Shown here: piece after piece, positions 19,785 to 28,747 of the stretch
How the letters are laid out: each line of letters opens with the position of its first letter
Position numbering within the stretch: position 1 is the stretch's first letter
NCBI RefSeq assembly: GCF_031458135.1
Contig: NZ_JAVDXW010000001.1
Span: forward strand, 3,286,001-3,350,000
Source of the DNA: Haloactinomyces albus
GTDB lineage: Bacteria > Actinomycetota > Actinomycetes > Mycobacteriales > Pseudonocardiaceae
Length of the DNA: 64,000 nucleotides
Direction: 5' to 3'
Made by a program: the position numbers and the translations under genes
Notes under the pieces: generated by a model
Seen by the model: the letters and a program-made list of their open reading frames with translations, nothing else
What the model was told of the DNA's origin: nothing
Databases searched by the model: none

Positions 19785-21107
19785 TCAGGTCCAGGTCACG
19801 GGCAGCGAGTGCACGCCGAAGATCAGCATGTCGTTGCGCAACGCCACCTCCTCGGCGGGCACGGCGAGTCGCAGCCTCGGCAGTCGGGTGAACAGCTCGC
19901 TGAGCCCGATGCGCATCTCGATGCGGGCCAGCTGCTGCCCCAGGCACTGGTGCACGCCGTGGCCGAAGGCCAAGTGCGGGGCGCGGGGTCGGTGCAGGTC
20001 GAGCCGATCGGGTTCGGACCACTGCTGGGGATCCCGGTTGGCTTCGGGTGTTCCCAGCACGACGGTGGCTCCGGCGGGAATGTCCACGCCGCCGAGAGTG
20101 ACGTTCTCGGTGGCCACCCTGGTCACCCCGAGTTGGATGATGCTCAGGTAACGCAGCAGTTCCTCGACGGTGTTGTCGATGAGGTCGGGGTTGGCGCGCA
20201 GCGCGGCGAGCTGGTCGGGGCTCTCCAGGAGCGCGAAGGTGCCCAGACCCAGCATGTTCGCGGTGGTCTCGTGCCCGGCGCCGAGCAGGACGAGGGCGAT
20301 GTCGACCAGTTGGGCGTCGGTCAGTGGCGGGTCGGCGTCGTGAATGAGCCCCGAGAGCAGATCGTCGGTGGGTGTCGCCCGCTTGTCGGCCACCAGGCGC
20401 TGGATGAACGTGTAGAGTTCGGCGCCGGCGCGTGCTCGCTCCTCGTCGCTGGTGTTGACGTTCAGTGAGGTGGCGGTGTGCTCCTGGAACTCCGCCCGGT
20501 CGGCGTAGTCGACGCCGAGCAGTTCACAGATCATCAACGATGGCAGCGGCAGCGCATACGCGGGCACGAGATCGGCCTCGGTGCCTGCGGCCTGCATGGC
20601 CGCGATGTGCTCGGCGGCGATCTCGGTGACCCGCGATTCCAGCGCCCGCATCCGACGCACGGTGAACTGGCCGGTCAGCAGCCGCCGCAGCCGAGTGTGT
20701 TCCGGCGGGTCCATGAAGATGAACATCCCGTCGCTGCGGCTCTCCACAGCCTGCGCCGCGCCGCTCTCGCCCGTCTGCACCTCGCCACGCTCCGCCGCTG
20801 CCGCCCTCTCGGCCACCTCGTGCGGCTGCATCCGGGTGGCGTCGCGGTGGCGGACTCTGTCGGAGCTGAAACGAGAATCGGCCAGCACGGCTCGAGCCTC
20901 TTCGAAGCCGGTCACCAGCCAGGCCTGGGCGCCGTTGAGCAGCGGCAGCGGCTGAACCGACCCGTCGCCACGCCGCCGCTCCAGACCGGGTGGCGGATCG
21001 AACGGGCACCGCTGCCGATCCACCATGTCCGCGGGCAGAAGACGACGCATCGCCGTGGGCGACTCCGTCGTGGAGTCGATCCGGGGAGCCTCGCTGTCGG
21101 CGCTCAT
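19785..21107 (-). CDS. cytochrome P450 (CYP105-like)
   Basis: 440 residues from ATG; TTG and GTG codons just upstream are in frame, but AAGGA has the right distance to the ATG. The I-helix reads LVLLGAGHETTANML (acid-alcohol replaced by H-E-T), ExxR is VEELLRY, and the heme loop is FGHGVHQCLGQQLAR with the axial cysteine. This is a soluble class I bacterial P450 needing ferredoxin, and no ferredoxin gene is adjacent. A charged AE-rich insert between residues 100 and 130 (PHEVAERAAAAERGEVQTGE) is unusual. Substrate unknown; xenobiotic or secondary-metabolite oxidation is typical for the group. Confidence 0.92.
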   Translation of the reverse strand: MSADSEAPRIDSTTESPTAMRRLLPADMVDRQRCPFDPPPGLERRRGDGSVQPLPLLNGAQAWLVTGFEEARAVLADSRFSSDRVRHRDATRMQPHEVAERAAAAERGEVQTGESGAAQAVESRSDGMFIFMDPPEHTRLRRLLTGQFTVRRMRALESRVTEIAAEHIAAMQAAGTEADLVPAYALPLPSLMICELLGVDYADRAEFQEHTATSLNVNTSDEERARAGAELYTFIQRLVADKRATPTDDLLSGLIHDADPPLTDAQLVDIALVLLGAGHETTANMLGLGTFALLESPDQLAALRANPDLIDNTVEELLRYLSIIQLGVTRVATENVTLGGVDIPAGATVVLGTPEANRDPQQWSEPDRLDLHRPRAPHLAFGHGVHQCLGQQLARIEMRIGLSELFTRLPRLRLAVPAEEVALRNDMLIFGVHSLPVTWT

Positions 21108-21180
21108 CAACACGTCCTTTCCGGGGCGGCGGCTGCTCGACTGCTCGTGGCAAGAGCGCCACTCAGCTTACGCACAAATT

Positions 21181-21193
21181 TGCACAACGTGCA
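21181..21193. promoter_or_regulatory. TGCAC-AAC-GTGCA inverted repeat, likely operator
   Basis: A perfect 5-base inverted repeat with a 3-base spacer 74 bases upstream of the P450 start, flanked by near copies (GCACAAATTTGCAC on the left, GCGTGCACAC on the right). It lies in the divergent region between the P450-TetR operon and the plus-strand hydrolase gene and is the natural candidate for the TetR binding site. Confidence 0.45.
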
Positions 21194-21314
21194 CCAATGC
21201 GTAGCGTGCACACTTGGTCCGGCCGAGCCCACCACTCGTGGGACCGACGTGGCCGGCGGAAACACCGAGCGGAAAGCTTGCCGGACGCCCACCAGCGACA
21301 GGACGGGGAATCCG

Positions 21315-22157
21315 GTGCGGATAATCGTCGCCGTGACAGATGCCGCCTCCGTTCTCGAGCCGCTGACCGCCCGCTATACGTCCTGGTTGGAGTTGTCCGA
21401 CGAGTCGACCGCCGACACCTCGGACGAGGACCCGGACGATGTCGTCCTGATGCCGATGGTGTTGCGGATCGAACGCAACGAGCCGCCCGCACGGACGGAC
21501 CTGCTGCAAGCGGCGGCCTCGGCGGCCATCGCGGTGTGTCTGGACGAGCGGTGCAGGCCGGGAGGCGAGTGGCGCGATGCGGTGGGCACCTGGGCGGCCG
21601 GACGTATCCGCAAGGTAGCCCGGCGCGCTCGTGGATCGCACTGGAGCGCCGTGCAGTCCCTGCCCGGGCACACGATCACCGTGGGCACTGCGCAGGTGCG
21701 CGCGTTCCTGCCGATGCGGTTGTCCGAGATGCCCAAGGAGCTCACGCGCCTGCAGATCTCCGGTAGCGAGCTCGAACCCGACGAGCCGGAGTCGGCGGTG
21801 GACGGCGTGCCGGTTCTGTGGCTCAACCCCGATATCGAGATGAGCGCGGGCAAGTCGGCCGCACAGGTCGGCCACGCAAGCATGATCCTGGCGGCTCTGC
21901 TGTACGGCACGGGGGCGCACGGTGAGTTGGACCGGTGGGCCGCCGACGGTTTTCCCTGTGCGGTGCGGACCCCGGATGGGGCGAGCTGGCGTGCCCTGCA
22001 TCCCGGGACGGAACCGGCGGCGGCGTGGCGCGAGCGCGGCGTCGCCGCCGTACGGGACGCCGGTTTCACCGAGATCGACCCGGGCACCGTCACCGTGCTC
22101 GCCCAGTGGCCGGGCGGCGTCGGTCAATTTCGCGAGAAATTGACCGACGCCGGGTGA
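21315..22157 (+). CDS. peptidyl-tRNA hydrolase 2-like protein
   Basis: 280 residues from GTG. The C-terminal half holds LWLNPDIEMSAGKSAAQVGHASMILAALL, the Pth2 core in which Lys and the GKxAAQxxHA helix form the active site, and FTEIDPGTVTVLAQWPG, the Pth2 ending. An extra N-terminal domain of about 150 residues (AASAAIAVCLDERCRPGGEW ... VQSLPGHTITVGTAQVRAFLP) is found in actinobacterial members. It may release peptides from stalled peptidyl-tRNA, but activity in this subgroup is not established to my knowledge. The stop codon lies just after the right arm of a terminator hairpin. Confidence 0.75.
   Translation: MRIIVAVTDAASVLEPLTARYTSWLELSDESTADTSDEDPDDVVLMPMVLRIERNEPPARTDLLQAAASAAIAVCLDERCRPGGEWRDAVGTWAAGRIRKVARRARGSHWSAVQSLPGHTITVGTAQVRAFLPMRLSEMPKELTRLQISGSELEPDEPESAVDGVPVLWLNPDIEMSAGKSAAQVGHASMILAALLYGTGAHGELDRWAADGFPCAVRTPDGASWRALHPGTEPAAAWRERGVAAVRDAGFTEIDPGTVTVLAQWPGGVGQFREKLTDAG
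22115..22152. terminator. stem-loop overlapping the end of the Pth2-like gene
   Basis: A perfect 17-bp stem (GGCGTCGGTCAATTTC region with its complement) and loop GCGA. It is inside the last codons of the plus-strand gene and 31 bases from the end of the convergent siderophore gene, so it can serve both. It resembles the TTTCGCGCGAAA family but has a different arm. Confidence 0.65.
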
Positions 22158-22182
22158 ACGGCCGATGCCGGCTCGGGGAGGA

Positions 22183-23961
22183 TCACGGCCGATGCAGCGG
22201 GTTCGGCACGTGCCCGTGGACGGCCGCGTGCGGACGCTCCGGGCGGTCCCGATAGGCGTCGAGCAGCAGCCGGTTGCGGTTCAGGCAGAGCCGCTCGATC
22301 TCCGGAGTGAACAGGTCGAACATCGCGAAGCGCTCGGCGAGTTCGGGGAAACGCTTCTGGTAGGCGAGCACCTCCTCGCGCACCATCGTCCAGAACCGAT
22401 CCTGCGGCACCCCGAGATGATCCTCGATCAGCGGTGCCAGGTAGCGGAAGTGGCCGACGAACAGGCCGCTCTGAATGAACTGGCGCAGGAACTCCGGGGG
22501 CTCGCGCAGTAGCGCCGCATCGACCTCGGCGGGCATGTCCGCCAGTTCGGGCAGCGGGGTGGCGCTGATGTTGACGTCGTCGACGAAGTCCTTGACCGCC
22601 AACCGGGCGGGTGCGTCGCTCTCGTCGAACACGACGATGGTGTTCTCGCCGTGCGGGGAGAACACCACGCCATACCGATACAGGAAGTGCAGCAGAGCGG
22701 GCAGCAGGGCCCCGAACAGTCGTTGCAACCAGGTCTCGGCGTCCAAGCCGGAACGCTCGATCAGTTCGGTGACGAACGCCCGGCCGCCGCGGTCGACGTG
22801 CAGGAGCGCGGCGAGGGTCCGGGCACGTTCTCCGGGATCGAGTTTGCCCTCCAGGGATTCCCGCCAGATGGTGCCGAGCAACTCCCGGTACTGGTACGGC
22901 ACGTCGTCGATGTGCTCCAGCACGGGATGCTGCACGGTCACCGAGGCAACCTCGCCGAGCAGCACCGCGCGTGTGTCGTCCCGGAGGAACTCGTCGTTCT
23001 CGGCGATGCCGAGCACCCATGAGGTCACGGCTGGCGCGGCCACGGTGCGCTCGGTCGGAAGCCCTCGCCAAACCAGGGTGTTCAGGATCGACAGCGGCAG
23101 TTTGACGTAGTGCTGCTGCGGCCGGTCGAGGTTGGCGAAGGTGCGGATGGACTGCTGGGCACGGTAGCGGTCGGGGCCGGTACCGAGAGGCACGATCTGC
23201 TGTTCCGCGATCTGGGGGGTGAACATCGGCAGGATGACCTCATCCCACTGCCAGGGATGCACGGGCATCCGGACGTAGTCGCCCGGCTCCAGAGCACGGG
23301 AGGTCAGCTCCTCGGTGAACCGTTCCCGCGTGGCCTCGTCCAGCTCGCCGTCGAGCAGCGTCTCGCGGGGAAGTCCTTCGACCGACCGATGGTCGGCGAG
23401 CGAGTGGTGCACGGCGATCCACGGCAGCCGATGTTCCTGCCGTGCTTCGGGGGCGTAGCGGGCGGCGTCCGAGGCGGAAAAACCCATACGTCCCTTGTTC
23501 GGCAGCAGCCAGGGGTGCCCCGTCTGGTACCCCTCCAGATCGGCGTAACTCAGATCCGCCAGCTCGGCGGCCGTCAATGCGTCCGGACCGAGCAGCTTGG
23601 TGTCGGCGGTCATGGTCGCGGTCAGTTCGCGAGCGAGATGGCCTGCGGTGTCCGCGCTCATGCCGAGCGTGGTGTGGGCGTCGAGCAGGAACCGCAGCGG
23701 GTCCTCGGCGGGTTCCTCGGTACTGAAGGCGGTTCGCGTGATCGAGGCGGGCTCCACACGCCAGTGCGCGAAGGCACCTCCGCGAGCGGAGAACTCGTAG
23801 GAGACATCGCCGGGCAGGTCGAGGCGGTACCGACCCGACCGTATCTCGACCGGTTCGAGCAACTGCTCGTAGGACAACTCGGCCAGGGCCTTGGCGAGCA
23901 GCTCACGCCCGGCACGTCGCCAGGTGTCGGCGTTCAGTTCCGGAGGCACGGACAAAGACAT
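22183..23961 (-). CDS. IucA/IucC-family NIS siderophore synthetase (DesD/IucC-like)
   Basis: 592 residues from ATG with AGGAG seven bases before it. IucA/IucC fold: HTTLGMSADTAGHL, GHPWLLPNKGRMGFS, YVRMPVHPWQWDEVI (the HPWQ ATP-site motif), KLPLSILNT, VFSPHGENTIV with the conserved His/Gly/Glu, and the C-terminal FerR-like (FhuF-type) segment ending HAAVHGHVPNPL. Such enzymes condense a carboxylate with an N-hydroxylated amine through an acyl-adenylate. It is the last gene of a four-gene operon with the hydroxylase, a second synthetase and a decarboxylase. Type (A, B or C) cannot be fixed by eye; it is closest to DesD/IucC in layout. Confidence 0.9.
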   Translation of the reverse strand: MSLSVPPELNADTWRRAGRELLAKALAELSYEQLLEPVEIRSGRYRLDLPGDVSYEFSARGGAFAHWRVEPASITRTAFSTEEPAEDPLRFLLDAHTTLGMSADTAGHLARELTATMTADTKLLGPDALTAAELADLSYADLEGYQTGHPWLLPNKGRMGFSASDAARYAPEARQEHRLPWIAVHHSLADHRSVEGLPRETLLDGELDEATRERFTEELTSRALEPGDYVRMPVHPWQWDEVILPMFTPQIAEQQIVPLGTGPDRYRAQQSIRTFANLDRPQQHYVKLPLSILNTLVWRGLPTERTVAAPAVTSWVLGIAENDEFLRDDTRAVLLGEVASVTVQHPVLEHIDDVPYQYRELLGTIWRESLEGKLDPGERARTLAALLHVDRGGRAFVTELIERSGLDAETWLQRLFGALLPALLHFLYRYGVVFSPHGENTIVVFDESDAPARLAVKDFVDDVNISATPLPELADMPAEVDAALLREPPEFLRQFIQSGLFVGHFRYLAPLIEDHLGVPQDRFWTMVREEVLAYQKRFPELAERFAMFDLFTPEIERLCLNRNRLLLDAYRDRPERPHAAVHGHVPNPLHRP

Positions 23962-24019
23962 CGCGGATCTCCTGTGCTGGGGCCTGTCGTGTCGGCCTTG
24001 GGTGGCTGGTTGTCGGAGT

Positions 24020-25312
24020 TCACTCGACGCCGAACGTGGTGAAGGCGCTCCGGCGGGCGAGCGGGTAGACGTTCCTGCCGGTGACGGCGTTGAGGATGAC
24101 CGCCGCGCGGTGTGCTCCGAGACCGAGATCCGGAGCACCGACACCGTGGGTGTGCATCTCGGCGTTCTGCACATACAGACCGCCGGTCACCGTGTCGTCG
24201 AGCGAGACCCGGTAGTCGGCGGAGATCCGATAGCGTCCGGAGGCGTCCTGGTCGACGACATCGGCCAGTGGATCGAGGCAGGCGGGGCGCTGCGCCGAGT
24301 AGCCGGTGGCGAGCACGACCCGATGCGTGTTGACGGTGAACGTGCGGTCCTGCTCGACGTGGTGGCAGGCCAGTTCGATGCCACCGTCGCCGCGGTGGGC
24401 ATCCGTGACGGCCACATTGGGCATCATGGTCACGTCCGGATCCCGGCCACCGACACCGCGCTCGTAGATGACGCGGTGGATCTCGGCCAGCGTTTCGGCG
24501 CTGCCGGCCTTGTAGAGCTGTCCTTGTCCGGCGAGCACGCTGTCCCTGGTGTGCTGCGGCAGTGAGTGGAAGTAGCGGGTGTAGTCGGGCGTGAAGTGTT
24601 CGAGCCCGAGCTTGGAGTACTCCATCGGTGCGAACGCGCGGGATCGGGTCAGCCAGCGCAGTCTCTGCTCCGGTGCCTGCGGTGCGCGCAGCAGGTCCAG
24701 GAAAACCTCCGCCCCGGACTGGCCCGAGCCGAGTACGGTGATGTCGGTGGCCTCGCGCAGCGACCCGGCACGGTCCACATAGGCGGAGCTGTGGAAGACC
24801 TCCTTGCCCGGCAGTCCGCGCATCGGTGCGGGAACGGTCGGTTCGGTGCCCACCCCGAGCACGACGTTGCGGGCGGTGAACGTCGCACACCGTGCGGTGT
24901 GCACGTCCTGCGTCTCGACCCGGAAAACCTCGTCGGTGCCGTCCCAGTGCACCGCCGTGACTCGCAGGCCGAAACGGCAGGACGGCAATGTTTCGGCCGC
25001 CCATCGGCAGTAGTGGTCGTACTCGCGGCGCGAAATGTGGAAGTCCTCGGTGAAGTAGAACGGGTACAGCCGCTCGTGTTCGGCGAGGTAGGCCAGAAAC
25101 GACCACCGGCTCGTCGGATCCGCGAGGGTGACCAGATCGGCGAGGAACGGCACCTGCAGGGTGGTGCCGTCGATGAGCAACCCGGGGTGCCAGGAGAACT
25201 CCGGATTCTCGTCGAGGAAGACAGCCGAGATGTCCTCGACGCCGTCGGTCAGTGCCGCCAGGGACAGGTTGAACGGCCCGACGCCGACTCCGAGAAGGTC
25301 GTAGGTCGTCAT
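24020..25312 (-). CDS. lysine/ornithine/diamine N-monooxygenase
   Basis: 430 residues. The FAD motif is LLGVGVGPFNLSLAAL at the N-terminus, the NADPH motif is ITVLGSGQSGAEVFLDLL, and the substrate/NADPH-side ATGY block (VVLATGYSAQRP) is present, as in IucD, DesB and RhbE. It hydroxylates the terminal amino group of a diamine or amino acid to supply hydroxamate ligands. The start overlaps the previous synthetase stop by ATGA. With a decarboxylase in the operon the likely substrate is a diamine (cadaverine or 1,3-diaminopropane), which is inference. Confidence 0.93.
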   Translation of the reverse strand: MTTYDLLGVGVGPFNLSLAALTDGVEDISAVFLDENPEFSWHPGLLIDGTTLQVPFLADLVTLADPTSRWSFLAYLAEHERLYPFYFTEDFHISRREYDHYCRWAAETLPSCRFGLRVTAVHWDGTDEVFRVETQDVHTARCATFTARNVVLGVGTEPTVPAPMRGLPGKEVFHSSAYVDRAGSLREATDITVLGSGQSGAEVFLDLLRAPQAPEQRLRWLTRSRAFAPMEYSKLGLEHFTPDYTRYFHSLPQHTRDSVLAGQGQLYKAGSAETLAEIHRVIYERGVGGRDPDVTMMPNVAVTDAHRGDGGIELACHHVEQDRTFTVNTHRVVLATGYSAQRPACLDPLADVVDQDASGRYRISADYRVSLDDTVTGGLYVQNAEMHTHGVGAPDLGLGAHRAAVILNAVTGRNVYPLARRSAFTTFGVE

Positions 25313-27105
25313 GCGGTATCTCCCGCCTCCTGCGGTTCGCCCTCCTGGAAGGGGTTTGCGATGTCGCAGTACACGGACTGCGTCTCCAGCGGGCCGACGA
25401 GTTCGTCGAGCCCGTCGACCCGGGTGAGCAGGTTGGCCTTGCAGCGCAGCGTGGCCGAATGGACCAGCGTCCGGGCCGGTTGCAGGTAAGGAAACTCCCG
25501 GAGGCGCCGACGGAACAGGGCGAGCAACCGCCGCTCGTCGGCGAGCCCCTGCGAGCCGAACGCGCCGATGACGCCGAGGATGTTGTTGATGCCGATGTAG
25601 TAGCCCAGACGCTCGTCGATCACGGCATCGGCGCAGCGGTTGTCCCCGTCCTCGCCGACACCGGGCAGGAACCGTTCGAGTGCCTCGATGCGCCGTTCGG
25701 ACAGGTAGTACCCCTGGTTGTCGCGGTACCAGCCGCCGCAGGGCCATCCGTCGGGATCGAGTGTCACGAGGGTGTTCTGCTGATGGGCCTCCAGTCCGAG
25801 ACCGTGGGTGCCGTACAACCACAGCACGGGTGCGATCACGTGGTCGAAGTAGCGGTCGCACCACTGTTCGGCGATGTCGCCACGCGTCCTGCCGGTGCGC
25901 GTGGCGAGGTCCTCGATGATCGAGGTGATCTTCGAACGGCCCAGTTCGGGCCGTTCGGCCAGGAGGCCGGCGATACATCCGGTGCGGTCGATGGTGTTCG
26001 GATCGGTGTCGCCGAAGGGGTTGGAACGCACTACCAGTTCCAGCCCGCTTTCCGCCCGGCCCGGTGCCTCCACGGTCAGCCAGGCGGGATCCCGAACCAC
26101 CCCGAAGGTCGGATGGGCCTGCGCGAGTTCGTCTCCGAGACCGGCCTCGAGCAACCGGTGTATCTCGGCGCCGCGGCGCAACTCCTTGCGCAGGTTCTCC
26201 CGTTTGGAATTGGTGATGGCAAGCCCGAGGGAGAATTTGAGCATGACCGGCGCGTGCGGGTGGTAAACGGTGCGAATCGACGCCGTGGGATACCACTGTG
26301 GACCTGACTGCCCGAGGTCGTGCAGCAGGCCGGCCTCGAGCAAGTGTCTGATCTGCGGCCGTGCGTGCAGTTCCCGTGCCTGCCACGGGTGTGCGGGTAC
26401 GGGGATGGTGTTGCCGGGTGTCGCGGGGGCGAAATCCGCGAGCGATTCCCGGATATCACCGGAAGCGGAGACGATCGAGGGGGCGGCGGCGAACCAGTGC
26501 AACGCGAAACCGGCGCCCAGTTCGGGAGAAAACCGCTCGGCCTCGGTCTCGGTCCAGCCGATGCGGCTCTTCGGCGCGGGATGCAGCGGATGCCCGAGTA
26601 CCAGTGCCTGCTCTGCTGCGAGGAACGGCGTGGTGCCCGCAGTGCCCGTGGTGCCCGCAGCGCCATTGGTACCCGCAGTGCCATTGGTACCCGCAGTGCC
26701 ACTGTCCGCTTCTTTCCGGCGCGCTCTCAGGTGCCGGGCGATGCGCTGTTCGGAGTCGGCGACTCGGGCCACCAGGTCGCCGACAGCGTTTCCGGCCGCC
26801 GTCCTGCTCGTGGCGGCCTCGAGAGCCAGCAGCGTCGCGATGGTCACGGCGCCGACCGGTGTCCCCGTGCTCAGGGTTGTCGTCCCGAAGCGGTGGAAAC
26901 CGGTGGGGGAGCGGTACAGAACCTCGGCGTGCAGGCAGGTGCCGCTGGTGGGCAGTTCCAGCAGCAGCGGACCGGCTTCGGGGACGGCGACTCGGGTTTC
27001 CCGGAGCCAGCAGCGAAGCAGCCCGTCCACCGCCGCGGCGCCCGCCATCTCGTCCGGATCCTGTCCCCGCACCGTGTGGATCGATGCGGTCGGTGCCGCG
27101 GTCAT
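25309..27105 (-). CDS. second IucA/IucC-family NIS synthetase
   Basis: 598 residues. Motifs match the family: GHPLHPAPKSRIGW, PVPAHPWQARELH, SIRTVYHPHAPVMLKFSLGLAITNSKREN, GLGLEAHQQNTLVTLDPDG and a FhuF-like end (LVHSATLRCKANLLTR). Residues 138-160 are a low-complexity insert made of six-residue GTAGTN-like repeats, encoded by four 18-base tandem repeats. It overlaps both neighbours by ATGA. Two non-identical synthetases in one operon suggest two different condensation steps, as with IucA plus IucC on citrate, or RhbC plus RhbF in schizokinen-type synthesis. Confidence 0.9.
   Translation of the reverse strand: MTAAPTASIHTVRGQDPDEMAGAAAVDGLLRCWLRETRVAVPEAGPLLLELPTSGTCLHAEVLYRSPTGFHRFGTTTLSTGTPVGAVTIATLLALEAATSRTAAGNAVGDLVARVADSEQRIARHLRARRKEADSGTAGTNGTAGTNGAAGTTGTAGTTPFLAAEQALVLGHPLHPAPKSRIGWTETEAERFSPELGAGFALHWFAAAPSIVSASGDIRESLADFAPATPGNTIPVPAHPWQARELHARPQIRHLLEAGLLHDLGQSGPQWYPTASIRTVYHPHAPVMLKFSLGLAITNSKRENLRKELRRGAEIHRLLEAGLGDELAQAHPTFGVVRDPAWLTVEAPGRAESGLELVVRSNPFGDTDPNTIDRTGCIAGLLAERPELGRSKITSIIEDLATRTGRTRGDIAEQWCDRYFDHVIAPVLWLYGTHGLGLEAHQQNTLVTLDPDGWPCGGWYRDNQGYYLSERRIEALERFLPGVGEDGDNRCADAVIDERLGYYIGINNILGVIGAFGSQGLADERRLLALFRRRLREFPYLQPARTLVHSATLRCKANLLTRVDGLDELVGPLETQSVYCDIANPFQEGEPQEAGDTA
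26633..26704. repeat. four 18-base tandem repeats inside the synthetase gene
   Basis: Units start at 26633, 26651, 26669 and 26687; plus-strand consensus GTRCCCGCAGTGCCATTG. Units three and four differ at one base. They encode GTAGTN/GAAGTT hexapeptides in a linker between the N-terminal domain and the first conserved motif, so copy number can probably vary without loss of function. Confidence 0.85.
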
Positions 27106-28556
27106 GCGCACTCCTTGTCTCCGGCGGCGACAACGGTTTCCAGCAGGGCGTCGATGTCGCCCTCCGTGGTGTTCGGGTTGAGCAGCGTGAGTTTGAGGTG
27201 GACCGCCCCGTCGAACTCGGTGCGGCCGATGACGGCACGGCCCTCGTCCAGCAGCCGCCTGCGCAGCCGGGCGTTGACCGAGTCCGGATCGCCGGCTCGG
27301 GGAAGATAGCGAAAGACCACTGTGGTCAGTACCGGATCGCTGTGGAGCGTGAGCCGAGGTTCGTCGTTCACCCGCGATGCCGCGTGCCCGGCGAGATCGT
27401 GGCAGCGGTCGACGAGTGCGCCGAGGCCCGTTCGCCCCAGAGCGCGTAAGGTCACCGCGACCTTGAGGGCATCGGCCCGGCGCGTGGTGCGCAGTGAGCG
27501 GCCGAGCAGGCTCCGGTAGCCTGCTTGCTCGTCGTCCTCGGAGTTGAGGTAGGCGACCCGGCGTTGCAGTGGATCGAACAGGGTGGCATCGCGGACGAGG
27601 AAAAGCCCCGCGGCAACGGGTTGCCACCCCAGTTTGTGCAGGTCGATGGCTACCGAGTCGGCGCGTTCGAGTCCGTCGAGCAGCGGCGCCAAGCGGTGCG
27701 AGAACACTGCTCCACCGCCATAGGCGGCATCCACGTGCAGCCACAGGCCGTGTGTCTCGGCGATTCCGGCGATCTCCGGAATCGGGTCGATGGTGCCGAG
27801 GTCGGTCGTGCCTGCCGTGGCCACGACGGCGATGGGAACGTCACCGGCATCGTCGATGGCGGCGAGAGCCGTGTGCAGGCTCTCCGGGTCCATCCGGCGC
27901 CTGCTGTCCAGGCCGACCTCGATGGCAGCGTCTTCGCCCAGGCCCAGTACGCCTGCGCTGCGTGCCACCGAGAAGTGCGCGTCGGTCGAACACAGGATTC
28001 TGGGCCGTCCCCGGCGGGAGGCCTTGCCCGCTGCCGCACGAGTGGCATGCTCGCGAGCCAGCATCAATCCGGTCACATTGGACTCGGTGCCGCCGGAGGT
28101 CATTGCTCCGGTGGCCGTCTCGGGGCAGTAGCCGATGAGGTGGGCGAGGGCGCGCACCACATCGGCTTCGACGGCGACACCGGACGGTCCCTGGTCCCAG
28201 GAGTCCAAGGAGGAGTTCACCGCACCGGCCACGACGTCGGCGGCTACCGCGACCGCCAGCGGAGGTGTGTGCAGATGTGCGGCGCATGCCGGGTCGGCCG
28301 GATCGATCGCGTACTGGGTGAACCATTGGCTCATCTCCGCCAGCGCCCGGGTTGCTCCCACGCCGGTGTTCGGGCAGCCCTCCCCGGTCACGGCGGTGCT
28401 GCCGGTGCGGAGTCCGTTCGAACCGGGTCCGCCTGCAGGTAGTGGCCCGTTGCGCTCGACGGTGCCTTTGCCAAGGCCCTCGAGCGCGGTGTCGATCAGC
28501 GGTAGCAGGTGCTCGGGCCCGCCATTACCACCGGCGAGCTGGGTGCTGCTCGTCAC
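27102..28556 (-). CDS. PLP-dependent decarboxylase of siderophore pathway (DesA/RhbB-like)
   Basis: 484 residues from a GTG with GGGGGAAGG before it. The frame stays open to 28781, but the iron box and promoter lie inside that stretch, so the short start is preferred. Group II decarboxylase features: HTPPLAVAVAADVVAGAVN, GAMTSGGTESNVTGL, HVDAAYGGGAVFS, and the PLP lysine in SVAIDLHKLGWQP. It decarboxylates L-2,4-diaminobutyrate or lysine to supply the diamine. It is the first gene of the operon and directly behind the iron-regulated promoter. Confidence 0.9.
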   Translation of the reverse strand: MTSSTQLAGGNGGPEHLLPLIDTALEGLGKGTVERNGPLPAGGPGSNGLRTGSTAVTGEGCPNTGVGATRALAEMSQWFTQYAIDPADPACAAHLHTPPLAVAVAADVVAGAVNSSLDSWDQGPSGVAVEADVVRALAHLIGYCPETATGAMTSGGTESNVTGLMLAREHATRAAAGKASRRGRPRILCSTDAHFSVARSAGVLGLGEDAAIEVGLDSRRRMDPESLHTALAAIDDAGDVPIAVVATAGTTDLGTIDPIPEIAGIAETHGLWLHVDAAYGGGAVFSHRLAPLLDGLERADSVAIDLHKLGWQPVAAGLFLVRDATLFDPLQRRVAYLNSEDDEQAGYRSLLGRSLRTTRRADALKVAVTLRALGRTGLGALVDRCHDLAGHAASRVNDEPRLTLHSDPVLTTVVFRYLPRAGDPDSVNARLRRRLLDEGRAVIGRTEFDGAVHLKLTLLNPNTTEGDIDALLETVVAAGDKECA

Positions 28557-28720
28557 GCGCCTTCCCCCGTCACTGTTGCTGGGATCGTCACTGTTGCTGA
28601 AACTGCCGGGATCGCTCGCGGAATCCGCTGCATGGGCGGATCGCGTTGTCCTGAGCGGGCTGCTCTGATCGAGCCCGGCTGTCTTGATCGCGCTGTGTCG
28701 GTGTGACCGCGTCGGGTTGC

Positions 28721-28739
28721 TGAGGTGTGCCTTACCTAT
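28721..28739 (-). promoter_or_regulatory. iron box (IdeR/DmdR type)
   Basis: Plus strand TGAGGTGTGCCTTACCTAT; read in the gene direction, ATAGGTAAGGCACACCTCA agrees at 14 of 19 positions with the IdeR/DmdR1 consensus TTAGGTTAGGCTAACCTAA. It lies 10-30 bases downstream of the proposed -10 box, where a dimer would block transcription when iron is plentiful. A second half-site (GGTTAGGCT) overlaps the -10 region. Confidence 0.7.
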
Positions 28740-28747
28740 ATTTGAGA

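Noticed and set aside
26633-26704. Repeats considered as a CRISPR array
   Set aside because: Repeats are contiguous, 18 bases, in frame and without spacers.
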